Positions 33,101 to 45,700 of a stretch of DNA of 64,000 nt are shown here, piece by piece. Position numbers and translations under genes: made by a program. Where the stretch lies: the NCBI RefSeq assembly GCF_000003815.2, contig NC_049991.1:13245133-13309132 (forward strand), given 5' to 3'. The stretch's first letter is position 1. Every line of letters starts with the position of its first letter. Source of the stretch: Branchiostoma floridae. Its lineage: Eukaryota > Chordata > Leptocardii > Amphioxiformes > Branchiostomatidae. The notes below the pieces were generated by a model. It searched no databases, was not told the origin of the DNA, and saw nothing but the letters and a program-made list of their open reading frames with translations.

Positions 33101-36100
33101 TTGGTGAACATCTGGTAAGTTGGTAAGTCACCGGACAAAAATTATTTGTTTAGAACTAAAGGTTTTACCTAGCTGATGTTTTTGTGAACATCCGGTTAAA
33201 GGTACAAAAGAATCATTTGCTTACAATACATTGAAAGTTACAACCAAAGTTTTTCCCTAGCTGATGTTTCGGTGAACATCTGTCATCTTCTAATGGCTGG
33301 CTCTACTTTACATTGCAGCAGAAACACCTAGTACAATGGGTCAGTACTGCTCTGAGGAAGGTGACAGATGATCACCAAAATGTCCACTAGGTAAATACTT
33401 TGGCTGTGAACAAAGAACTTTGGAAAAAGGAGAAGTATACCAACCTGTCCAATGTGGTCATACATGCCTCCTTTGGCCATGAACCTGAGTGTTTCCAAAG
33501 CCATGTCCAGTGCCCTCTGGGCCTCGGGAGTACCCTTCATGCTGGACCACACTCTGAACAGGAAGTTGAAATTCACTGCAAAACATGACAGGAACATGAA
33601 GAAATACAGGGCATGTCTTGTACTTTTTTTGCTTTCCCTGACACAACAGAATCAAGCCTAACCTACAGAAAAAGTGCATTGCATGACTAAATGTGATTGT
33701 AACACCTAGCTTTTGTCCTAGGTTAGAAAGACGTTTTTTTACCCACTGATGGTCTCAGTGTTGTCAAGTTTAACTTGGATAATCCAAACCCAATCAGACC
33801 AACAGATGTATCTGAAGACAACTCTGCGTAAGGTCACTAACCTGGCTGAGGAAACTTTGGTGCATGCCCAAACCCTCCAAACTCCTCATCATACGAGTTG
33901 TCCAGTTGGTCCAGGCATTTCTTCACACTCTCCTGTCCAGGCAGGGTGGCAGTGCTGTCCACAGCCGACACAGACAGCTCCTTCAGGGCATCTATCACCA
34001 TGTTTCCCTGCTGGATCAACTTGTCCTTGTTGTTTTTCCACTAAAACGGTGGATAAGTAAGGGAGTAAGTTTTGGCTACAAACTTTACACTTCCTTACCC
34101 AGAAAAATTCTGCAAGGGTAACCCACTTAGGCCTTCATCGAATTTACAACCCGGGGCCCGGCCAGGTAGCTTTCGGGAACAAAAAGGAACAAATTAAACA
34201 AGACGAAAAGAGAATAGTCGTGGGCATTAAGAGGGATTCCCTCACTGAAACATGACCAAATAACTTTTACGATTCGCCTTCCGCTCTTTAAAAATAAGAT
34301 TTAGCCATTCTTCTCTTAGTTACATGTCTGTAAGAATCAATGCTTCATGATACTTGCTGACTTACAAAATACACAAGTAAACAAAGATGGTCAATATGTA
34401 AAACTAACAAGCAAGAAAAAAGATTCAGAGAAACATACTTGTTCAGAAATTCTTGTAAGGATGGTGCTGAATCCTGGTCTGCCCATGTGGTCCTTGGGTG
34501 GGAAGTACGTTCCTCCAGCGATGGGCTTCAGGTCAGGGGTCAACCATACGCTCATCGGCCAACCACCACCTCCACTGGTGGCCTAGAGGTGGGGATAAAC
34601 TTTAATATGACAAAATGTCTTGGGGTCTGACTCAAATATGATGACAAAATCCTTCCAAGAACACACTTTACAGATTCCTTCAATAATAAGAGCTGTTGTG
34701 TTATCAGCTTATTGTATCACAATTTTGATCCATCTTTGGATAACTTTCCACTCTAATGAAATACAGAAGTTATACAACAAGACTGAAAAGACATAAAAGT
34801 ATTCTTTCTCTATCAACATTTTTAAAGCCAACACTTTGTATCAACAAACTGTAAAAAAGATTAGAAGCTACCACAGAAAAGGTGAAAATAAGACTTGTCT
34901 TTACCTGTATAAAGGACATGTAGACCTTGTCTACATCAGGTCTCTCTTCACGGTCCACCTTGACGTTAACAAAGTGTTCGTTCATGATCTTCCCCACTTC
35001 TTCACTCTCAAATGACTCCCTTTCCATCACATGGCACCAATGGCACGTAGAGTAACCAACTAGAGAAACAACATGGCACTGAATACCAAAAATAGTAGAA
35101 TGTACAAGAATTGCGATGCTAGAGATGAATTATCATATATTCTCTTCTTTCAGTTTTTCTCATTCTTGCAGAGAAGGAACATCTTTGCTATTAATCCATA
35201 AATAAACCAGAGCAGCCATTGGCACAAGGTATTGTAGGCAAAGCGGAGGTAGACTGGAGTAGGCATATGTTGTATAAGCTTTCACATCTGAATTCCACTG
35301 GCTCGGATGAACTCACCTGACAAGAAAATGGGCTTGTTCTCTTTCTTAGCCTTCTTAAAAGCATCTTCTCCCCATGGGTACCTGAAAGTGTTTTACATGC
35401 AGGTTTAATACAAGATACTAGTACATACTTCTCAACCATTTACTATTTTTTAACAGCAAATGGCAGTTAAGAAAGAATATACCTGTATCATCAAATCAGA
35501 CAGGTGTGGGGAGGATACTTTTACAGCAATATTTCCTGATTGCTCAATTTTCAAGATTCTACTCTCCAAGAAATATGGAAAAATTCTACTCCTTAACATT
35601 TTCTTTGATATTGAAATTGCTAGTATATACTAGTACTCACCAGTCCACAGGGTTGTGGCAGTGTTGCAGCAGGTAAGGGGACTTCTCCTCAGCCAGCCGG
35701 TTCTTGTGCTTCCCACCCTTCCGGGAACCAGAACTTGATGCCCCGCCCGTTGCCATGGTTCTCACAGCTGTCAGAGGAGTCTGTCTGTGCGATATAGGAG
35801 ACCAAACTGAATCATCATATTCCACAAATACATGTATTTTATAAATCAAAACTGACATTACATTGAGTGTTAGATCATGCACATAGTATGCATGTACCCT
35901 GCCAAATATTTTGATATTATGCCCAAATGCTGAATGCATATTTACACCTTTAGTTGGTACTGCTTTCTTATATGATCAATATTTTCCAAAAACACACTGC
36001 AAATCTCCAGATCCTCAACCTCAACTTCCAGCTTAAACTAGGTATATTTTTCACACACACTGGATACCTGGCATTCTTTGAAAACTATGACATCATTAAA

Positions 36101-38576
36101 CCTGTTTTTTCTTCTTCTTAAATTCCATTGTGTAATTCACAGCTTTTATTTGTTCCAGAAAAACGTCTACCACTTCTACCATTTTCCAAATGAACATTGT
36201 TTTAATTACATTGTGGTTTTATGAGGTAGTAAACATTCATATATTTCATATTGATTCCATGGGGAAAACCAAAGTCATGCATATTTTATGCTAATACCCA
36301 TTGGCAATCAATTATTCGTTTATCACATTTATTTTTATTGCTGGGTACTGATTTCAAATGAAGTGAGGATGTTTTCCCTGATTTGAAGGATGACACAACA
36401 GCTGTGATTCTAAGTATTTCTGTCATATGTTTACCATATAATGGAATGTTACCTGATCTAGACTATAGGACAAGTTGTACAATGACAGGCACTTAAATTA
36501 TATCCCTGGTAAAATAATACATGTAGGAAGTACAAGTGCTCTCAGACAGAACAATTATGACAATAAGTTGTAGTTTAACATCACTGTTCTCTGTCTGTGA
36601 GCATGTGTACTTCCTATTATTTTTACAAGAAATAATTATTTATCACTCGACTACACACAGAACTTTTTTCCCATTTGATTCCAAGGTCCTTGACATGTAG
36701 TCTGGAAAGTGTTATGCTACAGCACCCTTTCTGTAATTTCCAATCTTGGGAAAACAATCTTAATGGCAAATTCATCATCATTCCTGAAAAACAAACTCCA
36801 CTCCAGGGAGACATTTGCTGTGATGCCAAACATTATAATTCATTCTCCATATGTACCTTATCATACTGTTAATGTTACATGCTTTCTTTTGTCGTTATGT
36901 TAAACAATTACACTGTGCAATACAACGATGGAGACTTACCAAAACAGGCTATACAAGAGGAATAAGCACAGTAATGTTGTTGCTACAAGTCTGTTCAAGG
37001 AGGCTCTATCTTTTAATAGAACCTCGTCGATCAGATTTAAATATAGAAAATAGTTGTGTAATGCAGTACCGGTAATTCTGAGTGTCATAACAAATATATG
37101 GAATGACGTCTAAGTTAGACCAGTTTAGGCACCAGGGACAAGATGAAGTCAGTTTGTTTACTCTTCATCTAAAATTTCCTTTGACAATCATATCCAATTT
37201 CAAATATTCCTGATACGATTTGTAAAAGTAATGACTACTTCAGTGCAGGGGTGAACAATGACCTGATATAAATATACATATGTTTAAAATGTCTGTTTGT
37301 TACTGATGATTTTTAAAGCTACATTGGCACATTGATGTTTAAGTGTGTGACCAATATCAAATATAATAAAGTTTCATATCACAGACATTGTATGGCATAT
37401 ACAACTGTAAGCAAAGAACTTATCTTCAACATGGATATCATTTGTGCAATTTTACACTGAGTAATCCGTTATGTTGTTATTTCTGCCAGACACTTAGGTC
37501 TTTAAGCTGTCATATACAGACTAGAAATGTTCAACTCAACAATACTGCCTTTAAATTATTTTCTTGAATTTTTGTTGCACTTTTAATGCAAGAAAATGAA
37601 AATAAAATCTTAATGTGTAATTCCAACATTATGTGAAGGTTTTCACTAATATACTCTTATTATGATTCTCCTTTGTAATTGCAGCCTTTTTAAAGCAGAG
37701 CCATACCCATTTATATCCATATATTCTCAACACTTTGCATGGAACATTTTATACTGCTCTCGTGGGAAATCACAGGTTCCCCTCTGGAATTTCAACGGAA
37801 GCATTTGTGGTTACAGTGCAATCTGCTGCGAATTTGCCAGCCACGCCACTTGTTTTGTTGAAACTGTTGGAATTATGTCTGTCAAGGTAAGTATGCACAG
37901 GGGACGGTGACTGTTAACTGTTAAGTGGATCAAAAAAAGCTTTTATGGATCAGAACATGTTCCTATATGATTTAGTATCTAGTATACGCCAAATCCGAAG
38001 TCATAGCATCATAAATCTGTTGAGATATTTATGATAGATGGAAATAGATCCGTATCTGTATCTGTATAGTCAGTATTGTTGGATGTTCATCGGTCTCTGA
38101 TACCTAAACTACATGCCCTATGGCACAACACACAAGCTTTTGTACCTGTATAGCCAGTATAACCGCCTTTTGGTGTAAGCAAGGATGTTAAAAAGGTTCT
38201 GGGGAAAAACGATTTTCAGAAACCTTAATTCTGAGTTGATAATTCAAAATGTAGGTCAAATGAAATCCAGTACATATACATCAGTGACATAAATCACCCC
38301 CTCAAGTTATATAATAGTATCTCCAAGAAACCTTTGACCCCAAACAAAATGAGAAAGTAGGAATTATTACGAAAATGTTAAAATGTTCCATGCAAGCGAC
38401 TGGCAGCAATTCATTGCATACACCACTTTAACCTACCTGAAGACAACGCTATTTTGACTGGCAATAGGGATGACAAGTCTGTTGTAGGCAGAAATAGAAG
38501 AAATTCCGCTGATTTTACAAAATTTCTGCAACCTCGCCCTCCCACAAGCCGATAAAACACGACATGCCAAAGACAT
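27191..38576 (-). CDS. SPATA20: SPATA20, thioredoxin-like DUF255 protein
   Basis: Fourteen coding exons, in transcript order: 38576-38437, 35784-35641, 35381-35317, 35059-34905, 34582-34439, 34040-33842, 33575-33445, 32980-32801, 32175-31966, 31519-31327, 30731-30560, 30054-29846, 28529-28330, 27442-27191. All have GT-AG borders and join in frame to 797 residues, close to the roughly 790 of vertebrate SPATA20. Residues 1-56 are Arg/Ser/Ala-rich without acids, a mitochondrial-type presequence. The DUF255 thioredoxin domain starts at [19 protein letters not shown], with CHWC at 122-125 and [15 protein letters not shown]. The C-terminal region has [47 protein letters not shown] and [11 protein letters not shown], matching the alpha/alpha-barrel, sugar-epimerase-like part of the family. 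The family is linked to spermatogenesis in mammals; the catalytic role is unsettled. An internal Met at residue 57 (35756) with a good Kozak context could give a short, non-mitochondrial form. Confidence 0.95.
27655..28278. repeat. Palindromic tandem satellite in SPATA20 intron 13
   Basis: About four units of about 140 bp. Each has an arm ggtgctgaacagccatcatt tggaaaattc, the doublet aaagtacctttactgg, and the inverted arm ttttccaaatgatggctgtt cagcacc. Every unit can fold as a hairpin. Frames across it are not genes. Confidence 0.8.
28963..29080 (-). mobile_element. tRNA-like SINE head
   Basis: On the minus strand TATAGTCCAGTGGTTAGCAG (29060-29041) fits the RNA polymerase III A box. ATGATTCGGGAT (about 29011-29000) is a weak B box 50 bp further on. 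Shorter A-box-like pieces recur near 29230, 29410, 29590 and 29775 in the neighbouring array. Confidence 0.4.
29111..29840 (-). pseudogene. Four tandem partial copies of SPATA20 exon 12 (3' half)
   Basis: Read on the minus strand, each unit of about 180 bp contains CTGCAG, about 94 bp of exon 12 coding for [20 protein letters not shown] and [11 protein letters not shown], a splice-donor-like gttag, some 45 bp of intron and a tRNA-like stretch. The approximate copies are 29111-29217, 29291-29397, 29471-29577 and 29657-29761; the true exon end is at 29846. The copy nearest the exon has lost one base (ctcgcttccc against ctcgctgtccc), so it is frameshifted. Adding any copy as an extra exon would also break frame. 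They are most likely inert duplications inside intron 12. Confidence 0.8.
30155..30325 (-). pseudogene. Partial copy of SPATA20 exon 12 (5' half) with its acceptor
   Basis: A 167-bp tandem duplication: the exon start at 30054 and its upstream intron recur at 30221 with intact acceptor (ctaacag) and about 67 bp of coding sequence ([20 protein letters not shown]). It lies upstream of the true exon in transcript order and has no donor of its own that I can see. It could act as a decoy acceptor. Confidence 0.8.
33060..33375. repeat. Cluster of direct and inverted repeats in SPATA20 intron 7
   Basis: The motif tttacctagctgatgttttt ggtgaacatc occurs three times in direct order (near 33085, 33165, 33250) and once inverted (gatgatcaccaaaatgtcca ctaggtaa near 33365). 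It looks like the remains of one dispersed element; the class is not certain. Confidence 0.5.
35785..38436. other. SPATA20 intron 1
   Basis: A 2.65-kb intron separating the presequence exon from the DUF255 exon. No repeat or nested exon was recognised. Confidence 0.7.
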
Positions 38577-39743
38577 CGCAAGCAGATCGTAGCTTATTTG
38601 GAATGCATAGTCCACGACAGTTCATGCATGGTCATTCTGTCCCTCCTGACAACGTCTGAAAAGCTTGTACAAGTTACTTTTGCAGCGAATTTTGCTGGAA
38701 AACTTGGAAAATTACTATTATTCTGCAGCAGCCGACGTCTCCTGATGTCACTCTTCGGGACGTCCACCGGGAGAACAGTACACGCTCTGTGATTGGTCTA
38801 ATCAGATATCTCGCTATGTTACAGGCTCGCCCATTGGTGAAAATATTTGGAGCGAAATTTGTACACATGCGCAGTTTTACTAGCTTGCCAAGACCCAATA
38901 CGCAAGGGTATCTAATCCTGAGCATAAACTATATTGAATATTTCAAACAAACAAAAAAATTCTATAAACGTCATATGTTTATTTATAACTTCCAATACTG
39001 TTTTACCGTGGTCTGGATCAATAAATTGTGCAGCGATAGAAGCACTACTTTGAACGGTAATGGTGTGTATCTAATTAGGGACACCATTATTTGGTATGTA
39101 TGGGGTCTTGGAAATCAGCACAGTCCCGGGAGAGTCGGAAGGTAGAAAGTGTTTTCCCTTTGCCCTTCGCCGTAGAAAATTTATTTTGCCTGCGTGTTAC
39201 TCCGCGATGTGACACCGCGCGGGGCTTGGCGGCTACCTGGAGCTCCAACCAAGGCGTCCGTGTGGATTTATCTGACGATCGATACTCGAGGACAGGCGTC
39301 TGGGACAAAAATCAAAGTAAGCGCTGCCTGTATGATCGTCATTCGCGACAGCTGCTGCCTTTTTGTATCTGCCTAGTGGGGAGGGGGGCAACGTGAAGTT
39401 TTGCTTCTCCGTGTTTCGTTTTTACAGATTCTTGTACGATTGCGTCTCTGTTGGAAAACTTAAGTGTTGACAATGTTTTGATTCAGCACAGACTCACAAC
39501 AGACGATTGATACTTCATCTGGCGTGTTGGCCACATCTTCCGGTGTCCTCGAGACCGGACGTGGACGGAAAAAGTTTTTTGTTGACGTTTTTCTGCGAGA
39601 GTGGAATTGAAAGGGCACCGTTATACACGGGGCTACAGCTGGGACCCATCTTCCACATCTGGAACGTTTCGTAGCATTTCTCCAACGTTGGAGCATCCAA
39701 GAGCGAAGGGAATTGGGTAAAGTTGGAACTAAGAGCAGCAACC
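38577..39743. promoter_or_regulatory. Divergent SPATA20/caskin promoter region
   Basis: The start codons of SPATA20 (minus, 38576) and caskin (plus, 39744) face away from each other across 1,167 bp. On the SPATA20 side, inverted CCAAT boxes lie at about 38794 (gattggtc) and 38831 (cattggtg), and a CATGCGCA element at about 38868 resembles an NRF-1 half site. The caskin side, 39180-39300, is CpG-rich and is probably its 5' leader. No TATA box stands out. A donor-like gtaagc at about 39316 could mark a 5' non-coding exon. Confidence 0.5.
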
Positions 39744-42700
39744 ATGGGAAAAGATCAGGAACTTTTGCAGGCCGCCAAAAACCAGGACGTGGTGACTATG
39801 CAGAGGCTGGTGGCCAAGGCGAGAGCAGCCAAGCCCAGTAAGTACACCTCACCCTTCTCCCGATTTTTTTCCGAAAGCTGTAAAAATTCACACACCACAG
39901 CTTTCCCTGGCACCCTGTTTATGGTGAGAAGTAATCGTTTTTCCACACAGGCTGGTGTAGTTTATATCTAGTGACCTGAGAGTATTTCAGCAAGCCTGCT
40001 ACTTACGTAAACAATAGTTTACACTGGCACAGTTATGTCAAAAATCTACACGTGAGGGAAAGCACCTTTCCCACAGTAGGGATGACTACAATAGAAATCA
40101 TGTCATCAACTTATTTAGATTTTAAGCACCTCTGGTTCTATTGATTTTTGATAAATTTCTACCTGCTAAAAAGGTTATGGAAATGAGCAGTACTGTAAAT
40201 AGTGTTATGGTTTGTTCTTGACTAATACAAATTCATGACACCTATTGATATGCATGTATTCATAGTAAAACATCAGCACACATCCACCATTGACCGACAA
40301 CAGACATACAGTATGCTACGCAAATGTCACAAGTACACGCACCACCAACCAACGGCAGACTAATCATTGCCTTGCTGACAACAGTACACCATCATCTATT
40401 CAAACGTGGAGAACCACTGCCCATGATAATGACATGTAATGCAGTCTATATAACCCTTTTTTCAAAGTGTACTGGTATTGCTGATACTAGTGATAGCTGG
40501 TTTGATCTGTTTGATAGTGGGTCATACACCGGTTTGATCTGGGTTATTTCGAAGTGATTTTTTGGGGTACCGCTGACTTGGCTGTTTTATTTATTATAGT
40601 ATTATACATGTACTTGTAGTAAATAGTACATTTTCTGGCTGGCTATAGTAACTGTGGATACCTGAGCCTGAGGCAGATTTCTTTACATGTTACCTATCTA
40701 GAAAGAGAGAAAAAAGGAACACTTCCCCTCAACTTGAGCCAACGTTTGTGATTCTGGCGGTGGGCAGTAAGATATCAGATAGATAGTACGTGCGAATGTT
40801 CCGTAGATTCTACAATATCATTAATTTCAATATGTACCTGGTATACTCTACTCAACACTAATATGTCCCAGACGGACTAACAGAAGAATTAACACAAAGC
40901 ACCATAAGGCCAGCATTAATACTTGTTTTGTCAATACAAGAGAAACAAACGAGTCTCAAATGGGAGGTTTAAAATCAGGGATTTCGGAGAAAGCAATGGT
41001 GGATTGCCTGCAGCAATCTTCCTGTCAAAAAAGAACATGATAAATAGGTTTGAAATGATTGGATTTTGCATTGCTATATAGGGTAAGACCCCTGGCCTGG
41101 GGCATAGACAGGTAAACTGTAGAAAAGGCCCTTTGTCTTCCTCCCCAGGCTCCAAGGGCCACTGTATGATTGGTGCAACACAACACCTCAGCTTCACTAG
41201 GCTACATCATGCTTGGAATTTCTACCTCTTTGTAATGTGATTGATTTGTTGGACAATTTTGTAAAGGTTGAGGGACTCGTGTACAGCACGTCCTTCAGAA
41301 GCCTACTCCCCCCTCTCCGAGGGCAGATCAGCACCCGACGCACTAGACAATCCAACGAACTTGATGTGATAAAAACCAGAACTGAAAGATTCAAAAAAGT
41401 ACCATCCCGTACATTGTAAGACTATTAAACGAAAATGTCCTCTAATGACGTCATGACACAGCTACCTAAAGACCACTTACCGGCATACTTTGTTTTTATG
41501 AAATCATGTGCAATATCCGTTTTAGATAAGTGTTAAACTGTTTTTATATATAATGTTAAAGGTAATTCGGTTCAGCAATGTAATTCTTAACTGTGTATAT
41601 AGTATTTTTAAAAAATTGTTCCCGTATCTTTTTTAAATGTAACACGGCAGCACAATTCAGGGTCTTACTGACCCTGCTACCTGTATCGTGCAGTTGGATA
41701 AGAAATAAACCATTATGATGATGATGAAATTAACTCAATTTCCTATGATGTTATGCATGAGCATAGCAGAACAATATTCATGATTAGGCCTTGTGGTGTA
41801 TTCCAAGATGTGGTGCTGCAACTAGGTCAAAACTTCTGAAGGTTACCGGTAGTACTTAACAATTTCGCATAAAGACAGGAAGTCATGTAATGATTGAAAT
41901 ATGCTGTAGTTACATATGTATGTCCTAGAATCCTCTTTAAAAGTCAGTTACCTTTATATCATCATCGCAATACAAGCTACGGATATGTCAGATTTCACCT
42001 TTTGCTTTAGCAATCATTATAAATTTATATTATTTTGTAATGACATAGAGTGCAGGATTCAGTATTCATGACTGTTTTCATTGTCTTGTAGCAACAATCA
42101 GAGGTACATTTTGATTTTCAATATGCTTATCTAACACATACGTATGGAAATTACTTCTAAGTGTACATTTTAATAGAGTTTAAACATTGAAAATTTTTCT
42201 CTCCTTCTCTCAAATCAATGTCATCCAAGCAGAAAAGAATATGACTGATTTCTTTTTGATATGAAAAATCTCAGTGTACCCATAGTCACTGTATAGCAGG
42301 TACACAAATATTGAAATAAGAATGGATTACCTCATTTTGAAATGTCAGGTGCTTAGTGTTTGGTAAAATTTGACCCAGATCAGTGACTTTTCAAGTGTAC
42401 TTATATAGTAGTGCTGGCCAGTATGACCTGTACTGTCCATAGTCCAGAATGTCCCTGTGGGGATAGAGTCCCCACTTTGTTTACCTTTTCCTTGGTCCAA
42501 ATGGTGTGAATCCTCCAGGTCAGTCCATCCCACTGCCTCCTGCATATGTATGGCCTCTAATTAGGGGAAAGGGAAGGAAGAAAACACAGTGTGGTATGTT
42601 GGTGTATCTGAGAAACAAGTGCCATGAGAATTATCGGCATACATGCTTCAGGAACTGGGTATGTTGACACAATACCTGTGGAGAGAGGCTACTGACTATC

Positions 42701-45700
42701 CAAGCCAAGGGCAGTGTTGTCTACACAGTGCTGTGCGGACAATCTGGACTTGATTTTACATTGGGTGTGGTAGAGAAGACCAAATGTCACCACCAACAGT
42801 AGGAGGATGACTCAGACATGGTTGGGCTGGACCTGTAAGATCTAATCTCAGCCTGTTAGGCAGCTCAGCGTATTTGTGGTAGGGAAACAGAAGCTTGGGG
42901 GATTTTGGATGAAGATGCATTGAGATGTAAGCACTTCGAGTTGGAGTGTAAGTTCTACAATTAAACTGAATGCCACCAGGAAAGCCTTTTGTATTTTAGT
43001 GTCCTTGTGGTCAGTGTGTATAAAGAATTCTATGTGCTAAAGAATTTAATGTTGGTCACTCATTCGCTCACTCACTCACTCACTCACTCACTCACTCATT
43101 CACTCACTCACTCACTCACTCACTCACTCACTCACTCACTCACTCACTCACTCACTCACTCACTCCATTCACTCACTCTATTCACTCACTCATTCACACT
43201 CACATGCTCACTTTCTCAGTCACTTTCTCACTCACTTATATTCTACTTTTAAGTGTCTTGTTATTGCCATTCATTGATTTTCAACCGCATAAATGTATGT
43301 ACCATTTTGAATATGCAATTTGCCTTTCCTTCTCTAGCACCTTGTACATTTAGCACAGTCCAGTCCCTAGGGCCACCTTATCTCTTCTCAGAGGAAGTTT
43401 TAGATTTGTGTAATCAGAAGCTGGCATCTTCCTGACCAAATGGAAGTTGACATGAATAGTTGGGGAAGACTTGTGACCAGTTTCTGACAGAATAAGGGCA
43501 GGCCCTACTGCCTCAGTGGGTGCACGTCATATCTTATTTATCAGCAAGTTAATTAGAACAATAGATCTGTATCTTAAACTGACTTAAGGGCTATTTTTGA
43601 ATAGTGGACTAATGGGACATGGTTGGAAATGTCCTAATTATGCCAAGGCAGACCTTACATTATCAACTAGTCCCAGATGTTGTGAAGGAAGCTGCTACCT
43701 TTCTTGCCAAGACTACATTTTGTAATCTATATGTTGTTGATATTAAAGAGCATCCATGCAAAGGTACATTGTAACACTAACAGGTACAATTTTATGTCTG
43801 TCATCCTTGCACTCAAAGATCCTGTTAGTGATAATTGACAAGACAATAATGTATCAATGCAGTCAATATTTGAGAAGAAGCCATGATAAATTTTGTAGTG
43901 CCAGCAACATGGATTATGCTGAAGGCCTAACCACCCCCCTTGGCCTAACAATTTCCATCTGGGTGAAGTTCATGTGATATAGTTGACATGTTTTTACATG
44001 CCAGGTCCTGCCCTTTCCTATGGAGGAATGTGTGGGGGAGGGTTCTATCAATGAGGTACAGATGTGGAGAAATGACAACTTGCATGTGTCTGCAAAATAT
44101 GTCACAAAACTACAGAAAAGGTGTTGATGCAGTATGGGTACGCTGAAAGTGAATACCAATGTTACGGTTTTGTTCTAGAGATTGTGCAAGTAACAAAGAA
44201 AGCAATGTAAGTAATAAAGTTCCGAGAGAATTTTAATCTTATAAATCTGGATGAAACACAGGCTAGATAGTAGCTAGATATTGGAAATTCCACATTACAT
44301 GGACATTGCTAAGCAAAGATTAAACTTTGAGAGAAGTATCCGACAGAATAGGAATATCAGAACATCTTGCCATTAATATATTTGAAGCTAATTCAAGTCG
44401 GCAATGAACGTTCTACCTCACTTTGCAATGTATGTTTACAGGTAATGTCTTTTCTTTGTGAAAAAAAGAAAATGTGTATGTTGGCTTTACATAATACATA
44501 CCTTGGGTAAAGCCAGGACTTTACACGGATACAGCAGGTGAGCAACTTCAAACGGTAAATCACACCTGGGAGGTGAGAAGAAAGGTGAGCTGCCAGGATG
44601 TGGAGCTCTTCGTAAATACGATAATGCTATGTTATGACATCAGCCATTGTGCACTAACTCTAAGCCAGCAAGCCCTAAACGTCACCCTCTAACCTATTAC
44701 ACAGAGCCAGTGGCCAATGTTAAGCCTATAATGTCTCTTAACTGCGAGGTTCACTATAGCCAGTAGCACCATGTTTTGGATGGAATGCCGCATGCATAAC
44801 ACTCTACTACTTATTCGGTAGCATTCTTGGTATGCTTGTGGTTGACTAGGTTTGGCACCGAACTGTTTATTGGGTCAAGTTCGTGTATACTCATAATGAG
44901 CTTGGTTGTTGTGGTTCCTTTTCTTCCCTTTGCTCGACTGTATGATGGTAATCAGCTGTGCAGCCCGCATCTTTCAGAAATCTCTGAAACGGTTCAAGGA
45001 AAGTATTTACATTATGGAATCGGACACTAGGATAGAGGTGTTTGAAAAAGAGCAAGCGGGCATAGAGCAAGATTTCGATTCAGGAAAATAACCAAAGCTA
45101 GAGAAAGATGTGTAGTAAAAGGTGTGTGTATTGCCATGAGAAGTGTTTGATTTTTGGTTGTTTGTAGTCTGCTGACTGAAGATAAAATTAATGTAACCTT
45201 TGAGTGTTGAAGTGACATTTTTTATGACATTAGGGAAATGCATCAGCATACCAATATGTATTCCTGAGTAATTATTCTGACCATAGAAAAGCCATACAAA
45301 TTTATTTATGAAGGAAACTGTTTACTGAAAGTAGGTTAAGGCCATTTATGATCATCAAATGTAATCAAATATCATAATGAGTTATTGCCCTCAGGCCTAA
45401 CCTTGGTGTGTATCCCTGGATACAGTATGTACTATGTAGTCTTGGTTCTGTATTATACTATTATACATAGGTATTTGTAATGTCTGAATGTGATTTTATA
45501 ACAGCTGCCAAGATTACCTTCTCTTAAGGGTAGAAAAATCATGCATGTAGATGGTTTGCAGTCTACGTACTCATACATATTGGATATATATTCCTGCTAA
45601 TGTACTCTCTGCAACTTCTTCCCGGTTCAGGGTCATTCATGGGTCACTTCGGTATATCAGCACTCCAGTACCCAAATAACATTGCAATATGTGAGACAGT

